Of a stretch of 30,416 bases of DNA, positions 6,155 through 14,998 are shown piece after piece (positions within the stretch are counted from its first letter, which is position 1; each line of letters opens with the position of its first letter). Source of the stretch: Pseudomonadota bacterium (GTDB taxonomy: Bacteria > Desulfobacterota > Desulfobulbia > Desulfobulbales > SURF-16); the NCBI GenBank assembly GCA_030597865.1, contig JAUVQZ010000006.1, positions 1 to 30,416 on the forward strand, written 5' to 3'. Under the pieces are notes generated by a model, which saw only the letters and a program-made list of their open reading frames with translations, did not search any database and was not told the origin of the DNA. The translations under genes were made by a program, and so were the position numbers.

Positions 6155-7186
6155 TCAGAGAAGATCAACTATGGCCTGGCTGATACGATCCAGGGGCTTT
6201 ATCAGATCCACCCCTCCGAACGCTATGGCCTCTTTGGGCATGCCAAAAACCACACAGCTCTTTTCATCCTGGGCAATGTTTTTGGCCCCTGCCTCTTTCA
6301 TCTTCAACAGGCCCTGGGCGCCGTCCTTACCCATGCCGGTCAGGATAACGCCAATGGCATTTTTACCGCCAAAGGCGGCCACCGAGTTAAAAAGCACATC
6401 AACAGCCGGGCGCTGATGGCAGACCAGGGGACCCTTCTTGACATTCACATAATAACGGGCGCCGCTGCGGCGCATGACCATATGGAAATTGCCAGGAGCC
6501 AGCAGGGCCAGGCCGGGGATAACGGTATCACCATCCTCAGCCTCCTTGACCCGGAAGGGACAGAGGCTGTCGAGGCGTTCGGCAAAACTCTTGGTAAAAT
6601 TGGCTGGCATATGCTGAACAATCATGATGCCGGGAATGGTGGCCGGCAACCGGGTCAGCACATCCTTCAAGGCCTCGGTGCCGCCGGTGGAGGCGCCAAT
6701 GGCAATGATCTTATTTGTGGAGGCGGTTAAGGCCCGGCTTGAAACCCGAACCGGAGCCTGGGCACCCAGGGAGCTTCGACGCCTGGTGACATCCACCCGG
6801 GCGGCAGCCCTGATCTTTTCCGCAAGCTGCTCCCCCATTTCCCCCACCGAGTAGGCCTCACCCGGTTTGGCCAGCACCTCCACCGCGCCAATATCCATGG
6901 CCTCCAAGGCAATGGCGCTGCCGGCCTGGGTCAGGGAACTGACAATAATCACGGGCAGGGGCAGATGCTTCATTAACTTGCGCAGGAAGGTGATTCCATC
7001 CATGCGCGGCATTTCAATATCCAGGGTGATAACATCAGGCTTGAGGGCGACAATCTGGTCACGAGCCACGTAAGGATCAGGGGCGGCGCCCACCACCTCA
7101 ATATCCGGCTCCTTGGCAAGCTCTTCCTTGAAGACCTTTCTAACCACGGCCGAATCATCAACTATGAGAACCCGTATTTTTGACAT
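6155..7186 (-). CDS. cheB: CheB, chemoreceptor glutamate methylesterase/deamidase
   Basis: CheB removes methyl groups from receptor glutamates when phosphorylated by CheA. The 343 residues hold an N-terminal receiver domain (1-125) with the phosphoacceptor Asp56 in TLDIEMPRMDG, acidic Asp10/Asp11, and Lys107 in AKPGE. A basic linker follows (about 130-155), then the esterase domain. The catalytic triad is visible: Ser166 in IGASTGGTEAL, His192 in VQHMPANFTKSFAERLD, and Asp288 in GMGKDGAQGL. It is the last gene of the chemotaxis operon, 22 bases after the HDOD gene, with a GAAGG ribosome site. All key residues are intact, so an active enzyme is expected. Confidence 0.95.
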   Translation of the reverse strand: MSKIRVLIVDDSAVVRKVFKEELAKEPDIEVVGAAPDPYVARDQIVALKPDVITLDIEMPRMDGITFLRKLMKHLPLPVIIVSSLTQAGSAIALEAMDIGAVEVLAKPGEAYSVGEMGEQLAEKIRAAARVDVTRRRSSLGAQAPVRVSSRALTASTNKIIAIGASTGGTEALKDVLTRLPATIPGIMIVQHMPANFTKSFAERLDSLCPFRVKEAEDGDTVIPGLALLAPGNFHMVMRRSGARYYVNVKKGPLVCHQRPAVDVLFNSVAAFGGKNAIGVILTGMGKDGAQGLLKMKEAGAKNIAQDEKSCVVFGMPKEAIAFGGVDLIKPLDRISQAIVDLL

Positions 7187-7208
7187 ACCTGAACCTTCAG
7201 CCCAACAA

Positions 7209-8054
7209 TCACATATTAAACAGCTCTTCGGCCTTGGCCATTTCCTCTAACAGATCCGCCATCAGAAACTGGATATCCACCTCATTGATATTGAAACGGG
7301 CCAGGACCTCACCATGGATGGGGGTGGCCAGACCATCAACACCTCCGCCGATGCCCATGGAGACCACCAGGGCATTGGCCAGGGCCACCAAAGCGGTCAG
7401 CCCGCCTTTATCCAGGGCGTCTTGATCGTGATGGCTCTCCACCGCCACCTTCATGTCATCCGGGAACTCCCAATTTTCGAGGATCATGCCACCCAGTTTG
7501 GCGTGGTCAATGCCGATAATCTTCTGTTCCGCCTCAACAAAGGAACACCCCTCATTGTTAACCATGGCCACAACAAAATCGTACTCGTCAGCGATGAAGG
7601 TTGACATGAAACGTTTACCAATATCATGGAGAAGGGCGACAGTGAAGGCGCTGGAAGGATCCACATCCTTAAAAAACTTGATCAGCTGTTTGGCCATGAT
7701 GCCGCAGGCCACAGAGTGCTTCCACAACTCGCCCTCGCCAAGATCATAGCCAGCACCGACATTGCCCTGATAAAACTTGGCACTGCAACTGGTGATAATA
7801 ATATCCTTCAAGATATCCTGACCAATCACCACCAACCCCTCATCCAAAGAAGAGACCTTACGGGGCAATCCGAAATAGGCGGCATTACAAATCATTAAGA
7901 CATTTGCCGTGATTGCCGAATCAAACTGGATAACCTCGGCAAGTTGGGCGGCCGTGGTGTTTGAATCCTCCAGCAATTCCATGACCCGTTGGGCCACCTT
8001 TGGAAAGGGTGGAACATGTTTTACCATCATTAAAACTTCTTCAACGCGGCTCAT
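7209..8054 (-). CDS. HDOD-domain signalling protein
   Basis: A 281-residue protein made almost entirely of an HDOD domain (PF08668), a helical HD-related output module found in signalling proteins of many Gram-negative bacteria. Recognisable parts are VPPFPKVAQRVMELLED, then AEVIQFDSAITANVLMICNA and AYFGLPRKVSSLDEGLVVIG, followed by HD-like residues His113 (LWKHS), His143-Asp144 (LLHDIGK) and ESHHDQD near residue 210. Many HDOD proteins have lost the metal-binding His/Asp set; here several remain, so catalytic activity cannot be excluded. Its start overlaps the cheD stop (ATGA, 8051-8054), tying its expression to the chemotaxis operon. Its role there is not known to me. Confidence 0.85.
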   Translation of the reverse strand: MSRVEEVLMMVKHVPPFPKVAQRVMELLEDSNTTAAQLAEVIQFDSAITANVLMICNAAYFGLPRKVSSLDEGLVVIGQDILKDIIITSCSAKFYQGNVGAGYDLGEGELWKHSVACGIMAKQLIKFFKDVDPSSAFTVALLHDIGKRFMSTFIADEYDFVVAMVNNEGCSFVEAEQKIIGIDHAKLGGMILENWEFPDDMKVAVESHHDQDALDKGGLTALVALANALVVSMGIGGGVDGLATPIHGEVLARFNINEVDIQFLMADLLEEMAKAEELFNM

Positions 8055-8530
8055 AGCTCAAACTCCCCCTTTCCTGACACCTTTAACAAAATTTTCCCTG
8101 TTCCTAGTTGTATACTGATAGTGCGGTTCACTGAACCACCGATATCTTCCTTCACCGGCCTGATACCATTCTTGGCAAAAAGACGGGTGACGATATCATA
8201 ATTGCGGACACCAATATTAAAAATCCCTGCCGAATCCATAAGCTGAGAGCCACCGACAACATAGACCTGCATACGTCCCTTTACCGCACCCAGGCCATAG
8301 GCGGCCCGAAAGAGCAGGGGAATGCCAATATCACCAAACATATAGGGTTTCTTCTTGGCCCGTTCAGCATCGATCTTGGAATCGGGCAACATATAGTGGA
8401 GCAAGCCCGCGACCTTGACCTGGGGATCCCAGACCAAGACGCCAATACACGACCCCAATGAATAGGTGATCACGGTATCCTTGGGATCCTTGCTCACCTT
8501 CATGTCAGATATGCCAACAATCTGTTTCAT
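8051..8530 (-). CDS. cheD: CheD, chemoreceptor glutamine deamidase
   Basis: CheD converts specific receptor glutamines to glutamates and, in some bacteria, binds CheC or CheY. The 159 residues carry the catalytic cysteine Cys28 in TYSLGSCIGV and the histidine His45 in AGLLHYMLPDSK, the hallmark pair of the family, plus GGSQLMDSAGIFNIGVRN and the terminal GGSVNRTISIQLGTGKI signature. The length is normal. It lies between cheR and the HDOD gene, overlapping the latter by four bases. No cheC is visible in the window. Confidence 0.95.
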   Translation of the reverse strand: MKQIVGISDMKVSKDPKDTVITYSLGSCIGVLVWDPQVKVAGLLHYMLPDSKIDAERAKKKPYMFGDIGIPLLFRAAYGLGAVKGRMQVYVVGGSQLMDSAGIFNIGVRNYDIVTRLFAKNGIRPVKEDIGGSVNRTISIQLGTGKILLKVSGKGEFEL

Positions 8531-8671
8531 AATGGAATTTACCCTCTCCCTAACCCTCCGAATTCTCCCGCTGGTCGCTTATCTCCCACAGGGAGGGGGA
8601 TTGAAAGGTACTTTTCTTAATTTAAAAACCCTTCCTTCTACTTATTTCTCACCTTCTTATTTCTCAAATTC
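8531..8671. other. cheR-cheD intergenic spacer with repeat-like palindromes
   Basis: This 141-base gap interrupts an otherwise tightly packed operon. It contains CCCTCTCCCTAACCC facing CCCACAGGGAGGGGG, and a TTCTTATTTCTCAAATTCTC stretch like that at 6139-6151. No gene is seen. It looks like an intergenic repeat inserted into the operon. Confidence 0.45.
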
Positions 8672-9499
8672 TCACTTCTTATATCCCGTTGTGGTTACCT
8701 GCTGGAACCGGTGATTAATCGAGGTCAGGCTTTCAGAATGGCCAATAAAGAGATGGCCCCCGGGCCTTAAACAGGTATAAAACTTATCCACCAGCTGCTG
8801 CTGGGTCTCCCGATTAAAATATATCATCACATTACGGCAGAAGATAACATCCAGCTCACCCTGCCAGGGATATTGGTCCATCAGGTTAAAACGCTGGAAG
8901 GTAATGGGCTGGCTCAGCTCCTTCTTCACCTTTATATAGCCCTCGCTCCTCCCCTTTCCCCTTTGAAAATAGCGTTTCAGCAGGCCCTGAGGCACCGTTT
9001 GCACCTTGTCCTCAGCATAGACACCTTTCTGGGCAATGGCCAGAACCTTGGTGGAGATATCCGTGGCATGGATGGCAAAACGGAAGCGCTGCGCCTGGGC
9101 GGCAAACTCATTAAGAATAATGGACAGGGTGTAGGGTTCTTCCCCGGAGGAACAGGCCGCTGACCAGACCCTATAATCACCGGAATGGCCCTTGGCGGCA
9201 AACTCCTTGAGCACCGTGGAGCTGAGGTAGTCAAAATGGGTCTTTTCCCGGAAAAAACTGGTGAAATTAGTGGATACAACATCAATGAGATGGATCAACT
9301 CTTCACCGCTGCCATCGTTCAAGACATAATCGTAATACTCTTTAAAGCTGGAGATCTTGCAATGACGCAACCTCTTACCAAGCCTGGCATTGAGCAGTTC
9401 TTTTTTCTCCGGCTTGAGGAAGATTCCAGTCTGCTGATAGACAAGGGTGCTGAACTGTTTGAACAGTTTGTCTGTCAAAGGTGTGTAGGAAACGACCAT
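8672..9499 (-). CDS. cheR: CheR, chemoreceptor glutamate methyltransferase
   Basis: CheR uses S-adenosylmethionine to methylate receptor glutamates, opposing CheB. The 275 residues contain the N-terminal helical domain (1-75), DVVSTNFTSFFREKTHFDYL (the family TxNxTxFFR motif), the SAM-binding loop VWSAACSSGEEPYTLSIIL near 115-135, ATDISTKVL (acidic residue binding the ribose) and IFCRNVMIYF, then LRPGGHLFIGHSES. It ends with TTTGYKK. It is 17 bases downstream of cheW and has no purine-rich ribosome site before ATG 9499, so it may depend on coupling with cheW. Confidence 0.95.
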   Translation of the reverse strand: MVVSYTPLTDKLFKQFSTLVYQQTGIFLKPEKKELLNARLGKRLRHCKISSFKEYYDYVLNDGSGEELIHLIDVVSTNFTSFFREKTHFDYLSSTVLKEFAAKGHSGDYRVWSAACSSGEEPYTLSIILNEFAAQAQRFRFAIHATDISTKVLAIAQKGVYAEDKVQTVPQGLLKRYFQRGKGRSEGYIKVKKELSQPITFQRFNLMDQYPWQGELDVIFCRNVMIYFNRETQQQLVDKFYTCLRPGGHLFIGHSESLTSINHRFQQVTTTGYKK

Positions 9500-9516
9500 A
9501 TCAGGAGGACCAGCGG

Positions 9517-10029
9517 TTAAATATCTGACAACTTTTCCAGGAGACCTTCACCAACGACACTGTTGGCATCCAACAGAATCTTGACGTCACCCTTGACCTT
9601 TGCCATGCCGAGAATGGCGGACATCTCAGTATTGGCGGTACCAAAGGAGGGTGGCGGCTCAATCTCTTCAGCTGTAATATTGAGAACCTCGGAGACGGAA
9701 TCCACCAGCATACCAACCTGGATAGTCCCTTCACCCGAATCCACCTCAACGACAATAATACAGGTCCGGTCAGTATATTCCTGGGTCGCCATGTCAAACT
9801 TGATGCGCAGCTCCAGCACAGGGATAACCCGGCCCCGGAGGTTAATGACCCCTTTTACATAGGTGGGAGTCTGGGGCACGGCGGTAATCTCCATGAGCCC
9901 AATGATTTCCCGAACCTTGAGGATGCCGATGCCATACTCCTCATCGGCAAGGGCAAAGGTAAGATATTTTCCGGCCAGCTCCTTAACACCTCCACCGGCC
10001 TCATCACGTGCGACTGTTTCACTGCTCAT
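9517..10029 (-). CDS. cheW: CheW, chemotaxis coupling protein
   Basis: CheW links receptors to the CheA kinase. The 170 residues show the SH3-like CheW fold: KYLTFALADEEYGIGILKVR, EIIGLMEITAVPQTPTYVKG, VINLRGRVIPVLELRIKF, then CIIVVEV and VGMLVDSVSEVLNI. The start is placed at ATG 10029 because GGAGGG precedes it by about eight bases. An in-frame upstream ATG at 10092 would add 21 poorly conserved residues. The tail ILDANSVVGEGLLEKLSDI is typical. It follows cheA after an unusually long gap of 196 bases. Confidence 0.93.
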   Translation of the reverse strand: MSSETVARDEAGGGVKELAGKYLTFALADEEYGIGILKVREIIGLMEITAVPQTPTYVKGVINLRGRVIPVLELRIKFDMATQEYTDRTCIIVVEVDSGEGTIQVGMLVDSVSEVLNITAEEIEPPPSFGTANTEMSAILGMAKVKGDVKILLDANSVVGEGLLEKLSDI

Positions 10030-10225
10030 CCTTACTCCCTCCATGAAAATATTTCTTGCGTGTGGGGAAATCATGGCCCCCACAACTCCCAAACCACTTA
10101 ATTAATGTCTGCCATAAAAGCTCCTCCGTATCTCTGCGTCAAAGAACAGGAAAGATGGTCAGTGTAAGTTCCATGGCGACCCTATACGGCCCTGCTCAAC
10201 ATCAAGGGGATACCGGGCAAAAAAC

Positions 10226-13024
10226 TCAGGCCTCCACCTCCTCTTTGCCCTCCATGCCAGCATCGCCAGCAACCCCGCCTCTGGCATGGCCAAGTTGAGG
10301 ATGGCCCATGGCCTCACTGGCACCAATCAGTCCGGCAAGATCCAAAATAAGCCCCACCCTGCCGTCGCCAAGAATGGTACCGCCGGCAAGACCTTTTATA
10401 TCCTTGAGATAGCCGCCGAGACTCTTGATGACCACCTCCTGTTTGCCAAGAAGCTCATCCACCAACAAGGCCCGGTGCCGCCCCTCATTTTCAATGACAA
10501 CCACAATGCCGGAGGTGATATCGGTGCAGGAATTCTCCACATCAAAGACATGATAGAGACGAATAATGGGAATAAGGGAGTCCCTCACCATAAGGGTCTC
10601 ACCCTGGCCCTGGACGGTGTTGTAATGCTCGGCCCTGGGCCGCATTGATTCCTGAATGGCAATGGTGGGGATAATATAGCGCTCCTGGCCGACCCGGACA
10701 ATAATACCGTCGATAATAGCCAGGGTCAGCGGCAGCCGCATGAGGAACTGGGTTCCCTCACCAGGGGTGGAAATCAGCTCACACTTACCACGCAGCTTGT
10801 CCACCCCTTTCTTAACCACATCCATACCAACCCCGCGTCCGGAAACATCGGTTATCTGGTCGGCCGTGGAAAAGCCGGGCAGGAAAATCAAATTATTGAC
10901 TTCATGGTCGCTGATATTATCAGTAGCAGTCATCAAACCGCGCTCAATGGCCTTGGATCTGATCTTTTCGGTGTTAAGCCCCTGGCCATCATCATGGATC
11001 TCAATGATGATATTGCCACCCTTATGATAGGCCGCAAGCTTAACCGTACCCTTGCCAGGTTTGCCCACAGCCTCGCGCTCAGCAGCCTTCTGGACGCCAT
11101 GATCCACAGAGTTTCGCATCATATGCACCAGGGGGTCGTAAATCGAATCAACCATATTACGATCGATTTCCGTCTCCTCACCTTCCATGACCAGATCCAC
11201 CAGCTTTCCGGATTTCTTTGAGAGGTCACGAACCAGCCTGGTCATCTTCTGAAAGGTCTGGCGGATGGGAACCATGCGCATGGACATCGCGGTTTTCTGG
11301 AGCTCGGTGGTGATCCGGCTGAGCTGACCAAAATCCTTATTCAGCTTTGGGTCGGACATGGCGGTGATCAGAGGGTTCTGCTGCACCATGGCCTGCATGA
11401 TGACAAGCTCGCCAACCGCATTGACCAGACCGTCAAGCTTTTCGACATCGACCTTGATGGAGGCGCCAATTTTCTGCTTGGGCGGCGCTGCCCTCTTTGC
11501 CGTGGGAGGTGAGGGGACCGCAGCCTTAGCCGGTGCAGGCTGGGGTGGCGGATCCACAGACGGCTCCACCACCGGTGCCACCGGAACAGCCTCAGTAACG
11601 GGGGGTGACTCCGCTGGTGCCAAAGGAGGTGGTTCTTCAGGGGAAGGGGAAGGGGCATCCCCATCAAGGGAGCCACCTGCCTGCAAAAGCTCAACCTTTC
11701 TGACCCAATCGCTGATATCAAACTCTTTATGGGCACCCGGACCATGCTCAAGCATGTCACTGAGATTCTGCACCATACTACGCAGATAGTCGCCAACCCC
11801 GAGAACAACATCAATAATATCAGCCGACATGGTCAGCTTATTATTGCGCACATCATCGAGAAGATTTTCCGTGCTATGGGCCAGCTTATTGATGGTGGTG
11901 AGATTTAAGAAGCCGGAAACACCCTTGACCGTATGGAAGGGTCTAAAAATATTATTAATGATCTCCATATCATCTGGGGCCTGTTCCAGATCAAGAACAT
12001 TGACCTCAATGGCCTCAAGATGCTCAAAGGCCTCAGCGATAAAACCGGCTACCAAATCCGCATCCTGCATAAAATCAGGGAGATCACCGCTGCCAAGATC
12101 AACCTTGGCCTGCACAGGAGCCGGCGCCGGAGCTTCTGCCTGGGCAACCTCTGGAACCGGGGGAGGTTCATCAGTTGGGGGGGCTGTAACCTGACCGGCC
12201 ATAACGGTCTCAACCCGGGCGACCAGGTCATCAACCTGATAGCTCTTATAGCAGTCCAGACCTTTTTCAAAGACCTCCTGGACATTTTCCACCATACGCT
12301 CAAGACGATCACAGACTGCCAGCACCACATCTGTTGCCGCTTGATCCATGACCATCCGGTTATTACGGACCTCTTCGAGTAAATTTTCGGTGGCGTGGGC
12401 GAGGTTACTGATGCGATCAAGGTCCGTACAGCTCGCTATACCTTTGACCGTATGAAAAGAGCGGAATATGGAGTTGATGACCTCACTGTCGCCAGGGCTT
12501 TTCTCCAGTTCCAGGATACTTGACTCAACACTGTCGAGATGCTCCACTGCCTCCTCAATAAAGGCGGTAAGCAGCTCCGGGTCAGCCAGAAATCGGGTGT
12601 CAATTTCGTCGGGATCCACATCATCCCAAGAGCCATCGCCTCCATCCTGAGCATCAGAGACCTCAAGGCCAAACTCAGCCGGATCAATTTCATAACCGAT
12701 CTCCTTGAAAAGTTTGCAAACGGCCTGGCCATCACCTGCCGCGCCCCGGCTCACCTCCTGCATCATGCTCACACTTTGACCGAGGCGATCGTAATTTTCC
12801 GGGGAGTCGGAAAGTTCGCCCATGATGCTGGCCTCAAGAACCTTTTTAAAGGCCGTAACAATCTTTTCAAGAACAGCTGTCCCTTTGACATCTGCATTGT
12901 CGAGGAGTTGCTCTGCAACCTCCAGCAGATCCCCCACCGCTGACAGGTCACCTGGTTCGACAACTAAAATCTTTATCGCTAAATCATCAAGCAATTGGCT
13001 GACTGACATCTGCTCACCCGCCAT
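10226..13024 (-). CDS. cheA: CheA-type histidine kinase with two Hpt domains
   Basis: CheA autophosphorylates on Hpt histidine and passes phosphate to response regulators. In 932 residues I see: a helical N-terminal segment of unknown type (1-115); a first Hpt with His191 in FRSFHTVKGIASC; a Pro/Ala-rich linker (about 280-305); a second Hpt with His364 in FRPFHTVKGVSGFLNL; a second Pro-rich linker (455-515); the dimerisation domain (about 520-585); an HATPase with N box HMMRNSVDHG (634-643), G1 DDGQGL (678-683), and G2 SGRGVGMD (728-735); and a CheW-like P5 domain to the C-terminus. No separate P2 (CheY-docking) domain is apparent. The AGAGGGGG ribosome site supports ATG 13024. It heads the operon cheA-cheW-cheR-cheD-HDOD-cheB. 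Confidence 0.95.
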   Translation of the reverse strand: MAGEQMSVSQLLDDLAIKILVVEPGDLSAVGDLLEVAEQLLDNADVKGTAVLEKIVTAFKKVLEASIMGELSDSPENYDRLGQSVSMMQEVSRGAAGDGQAVCKLFKEIGYEIDPAEFGLEVSDAQDGGDGSWDDVDPDEIDTRFLADPELLTAFIEEAVEHLDSVESSILELEKSPGDSEVINSIFRSFHTVKGIASCTDLDRISNLAHATENLLEEVRNNRMVMDQAATDVVLAVCDRLERMVENVQEVFEKGLDCYKSYQVDDLVARVETVMAGQVTAPPTDEPPPVPEVAQAEAPAPAPVQAKVDLGSGDLPDFMQDADLVAGFIAEAFEHLEAIEVNVLDLEQAPDDMEIINNIFRPFHTVKGVSGFLNLTTINKLAHSTENLLDDVRNNKLTMSADIIDVVLGVGDYLRSMVQNLSDMLEHGPGAHKEFDISDWVRKVELLQAGGSLDGDAPSPSPEEPPPLAPAESPPVTEAVPVAPVVEPSVDPPPQPAPAKAAVPSPPTAKRAAPPKQKIGASIKVDVEKLDGLVNAVGELVIMQAMVQQNPLITAMSDPKLNKDFGQLSRITTELQKTAMSMRMVPIRQTFQKMTRLVRDLSKKSGKLVDLVMEGEETEIDRNMVDSIYDPLVHMMRNSVDHGVQKAAEREAVGKPGKGTVKLAAYHKGGNIIIEIHDDGQGLNTEKIRSKAIERGLMTATDNISDHEVNNLIFLPGFSTADQITDVSGRGVGMDVVKKGVDKLRGKCELISTPGEGTQFLMRLPLTLAIIDGIIVRVGQERYIIPTIAIQESMRPRAEHYNTVQGQGETLMVRDSLIPIIRLYHVFDVENSCTDITSGIVVVIENEGRHRALLVDELLGKQEVVIKSLGGYLKDIKGLAGGTILGDGRVGLILDLAGLIGASEAMGHPQLGHARGGVAGDAGMEGKEEVEA

Positions 13025-13251
13025 ATTTCCCCCTCTTTAAAAGAGCTAAAATACACCATCACGAGGTCCTTTTTTTGAAAAAGATAAAGGCCCTACACCC
13101 TAATTACTCTGCCCATATCACCCGGCTTTTGGCAAGTGTTTTTCTTGCCAGACAAGGGCAGAACGGCAGATGCCCACCCTTAATACATGCCGGTTTTCCC
13201 ACAGAGCAAAAGGCCCCCATATACCGACAGGGCCCCTTGCCAAGGATGACT

Positions 13252-14919
13252 TTACATCTCCTCAAGCTCGAGCAACTGCTCAGCAATGACCTGAAGATTA
13301 ACAGCGACCTTAGCAGCAATCTCCACCTGGGGATAGCGCGTCAGAATGGAGCGCAGGATATCCCGCGACTCTCTCAGCAATGCCTTCCGGGCAGCAGGAT
13401 CTGTGGCCCGGCGGGCCTTGATAAAAACGGCCGCCGCCTTCTTACGCAATGATTTAGCCGCCTGCAAAGAGGCCTTTTCTATCTCAACAGAGGCCCTGCT
13501 GTCATAGTTGGTGCCGAGCAGATTCATAAATACCGTGATGGAGTCGTCATAAAGCTCCATATCAACGAGATTCAGGCCTTCCTGCCATTTATCAGCCAAA
13601 TCCTCTATTCTTTTTTCCTTTTCCAGCTGGATATGGTGCTCACGGTCGGCGTTCACCATTGAGATCGCCCTATCAACCTGAATCATGCAGTCAGTCGGCA
13701 GACGGGACTGCTTCATGCCGGCCAGAACACCCAAGGCCTGCTTAAACTCCTTGGCATCAACAAGCTGCTCAATCCGGGCCAACTGCACGGCTGTATTCTG
13801 ACGGATCTGCTCCTCGGCACGTTGATAGAGCGCCTCAGCGGCAGTGGTATGAATACCGCCGGGATATGCACCTTGCAGCTCGCGTACGGCAGACTCAAAG
13901 GTGTTGGGGATACTGTCTCCGGCAAAGGAAAGAAAGGCCTGCAGCGCCTGACTGTAAAGGGCAAGCTCCCGGGCATGATCATCAGCAGCAAAGAGAAGGG
14001 CCAGTTGATCGGTAACAGACTTGTTTACCTCTTCCCAGGTGTTGAGAATCCCGGCCAGGTGCAGATACTCAGCCCGGGCCTTTTCATACTGGCCGGCCGC
14101 AATGAGAAGCTCTGCGGCCTCAAGGCGTAACGGCCATTTTTCATAGGGGCCACTCTCGGCCACTATCTGGGAAAAAACAAGGGCCGCCTTTTCCAGGCGG
14201 CCGGTATGGAGCAAGGCCCTGCCGTAGATCTCCTGAAGACGTAAATCAGCAGGGGCCTTGCCGCTGAACTCCGTGGCATTATCATAGGCGGCCACCACCT
14301 GATGGTACTCTTTTCTGGCGGCATAATAGTCGACAATGGCCTCGGCCTGACCTGCCGCCTCCTTCTGAAACTGGGCAAGCAGCTCTGGAATAAGGGCGGT
14401 GTGGACGGCAAACATCTGATCACAGTCGCTCTCGGCAAAAGAGATATCCTTTCTGATGACAGCCAGGGGATCCCCCTGGCCTCCAAGAACCTGCCCATAT
14501 CCACTGACCAGATCAGCAAGCAACCCTGAGCATTGCTGCCATTGCCTCTCCTGTTCCTGATTCACACCATAGGTTCCCATCTTTTCTTCCAACACCTGCC
14601 ACTTGTCAGCCTTTCCCCCATAGAGCCTCACCCTGGACTTGACAAAAAGGGGATCAAAGCGGCCACTGTCAATATTTGCAAAAAAGACCGCCCCTGTACT
14701 GCCCTCTGCAGACAGGGCATCCTCCATGCCCCCCGGAGTCCTCTCAGTAATCGGGGCAGCCCCTCCCCCCTCTCCATCAGAAATGGCCTGGACCACCCTT
14801 TTGCCGCCGCCCGCTTGACAGCCCGCCAGGAGCCCGGCAATAACCACCAAGGAAAGAAGGCTCATCTTCCCCCCAAAAAACGAGCCCGCCTCTACTTTTC
14901 TCTTTTTACACCAAAACAT
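13252..14919 (-). CDS. Large helical-repeat lipoprotein, function unknown
   Basis: The 555-residue protein has a lipobox LLAGC with Cys34 after the hydrophobic stretch SLLSLVVIAGLLAGC, so it is probably lipidated and anchored in the outer or inner membrane. From about residue 200 the sequence has TPR-like helical pairs, for example IYGRALLHTGRLEKAALVFS, LRLEAAELLIAAGQYEKARA and EALYQRAEEQIRQ, and ends in a long charged helical tail. I see no catalytic motif. Start is uncertain: ATG 14919 gives a long positively charged n-region, while ATG 14865 (after GGGGGGAAG) gives a short uncharged one. It lies upstream of cheA in the same direction (227 bases apart) and downstream of the murein synthase gene, so either connection is possible. 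Confidence 0.75.
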   Translation of the reverse strand: MFWCKKRKVEAGSFFGGKMSLLSLVVIAGLLAGCQAGGGKRVVQAISDGEGGGAAPITERTPGGMEDALSAEGSTGAVFFANIDSGRFDPLFVKSRVRLYGGKADKWQVLEEKMGTYGVNQEQERQWQQCSGLLADLVSGYGQVLGGQGDPLAVIRKDISFAESDCDQMFAVHTALIPELLAQFQKEAAGQAEAIVDYYAARKEYHQVVAAYDNATEFSGKAPADLRLQEIYGRALLHTGRLEKAALVFSQIVAESGPYEKWPLRLEAAELLIAAGQYEKARAEYLHLAGILNTWEEVNKSVTDQLALLFAADDHARELALYSQALQAFLSFAGDSIPNTFESAVRELQGAYPGGIHTTAAEALYQRAEEQIRQNTAVQLARIEQLVDAKEFKQALGVLAGMKQSRLPTDCMIQVDRAISMVNADREHHIQLEKEKRIEDLADKWQEGLNLVDMELYDDSITVFMNLLGTNYDSRASVEIEKASLQAAKSLRKKAAAVFIKARRATDPAARKALLRESRDILRSILTRYPQVEIAAKVAVNLQVIAEQLLELEEM

Positions 14920-14998
14920 TTTCTCGCACCATTACTCCCTGCCCGCACCAGATCCCCAAGGGAAACCTAGCGCCAGGCATCTCGATGTTTCACCACGT

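Noticed and set aside
13130..13150. Hairpin TGGCAAG-TGTTTTT-CTTGCCA upstream of cheA as a terminator
   Set aside because: Only a 7-base stem with no T run on the relevant strand; left as an unremarkable inverted repeat.
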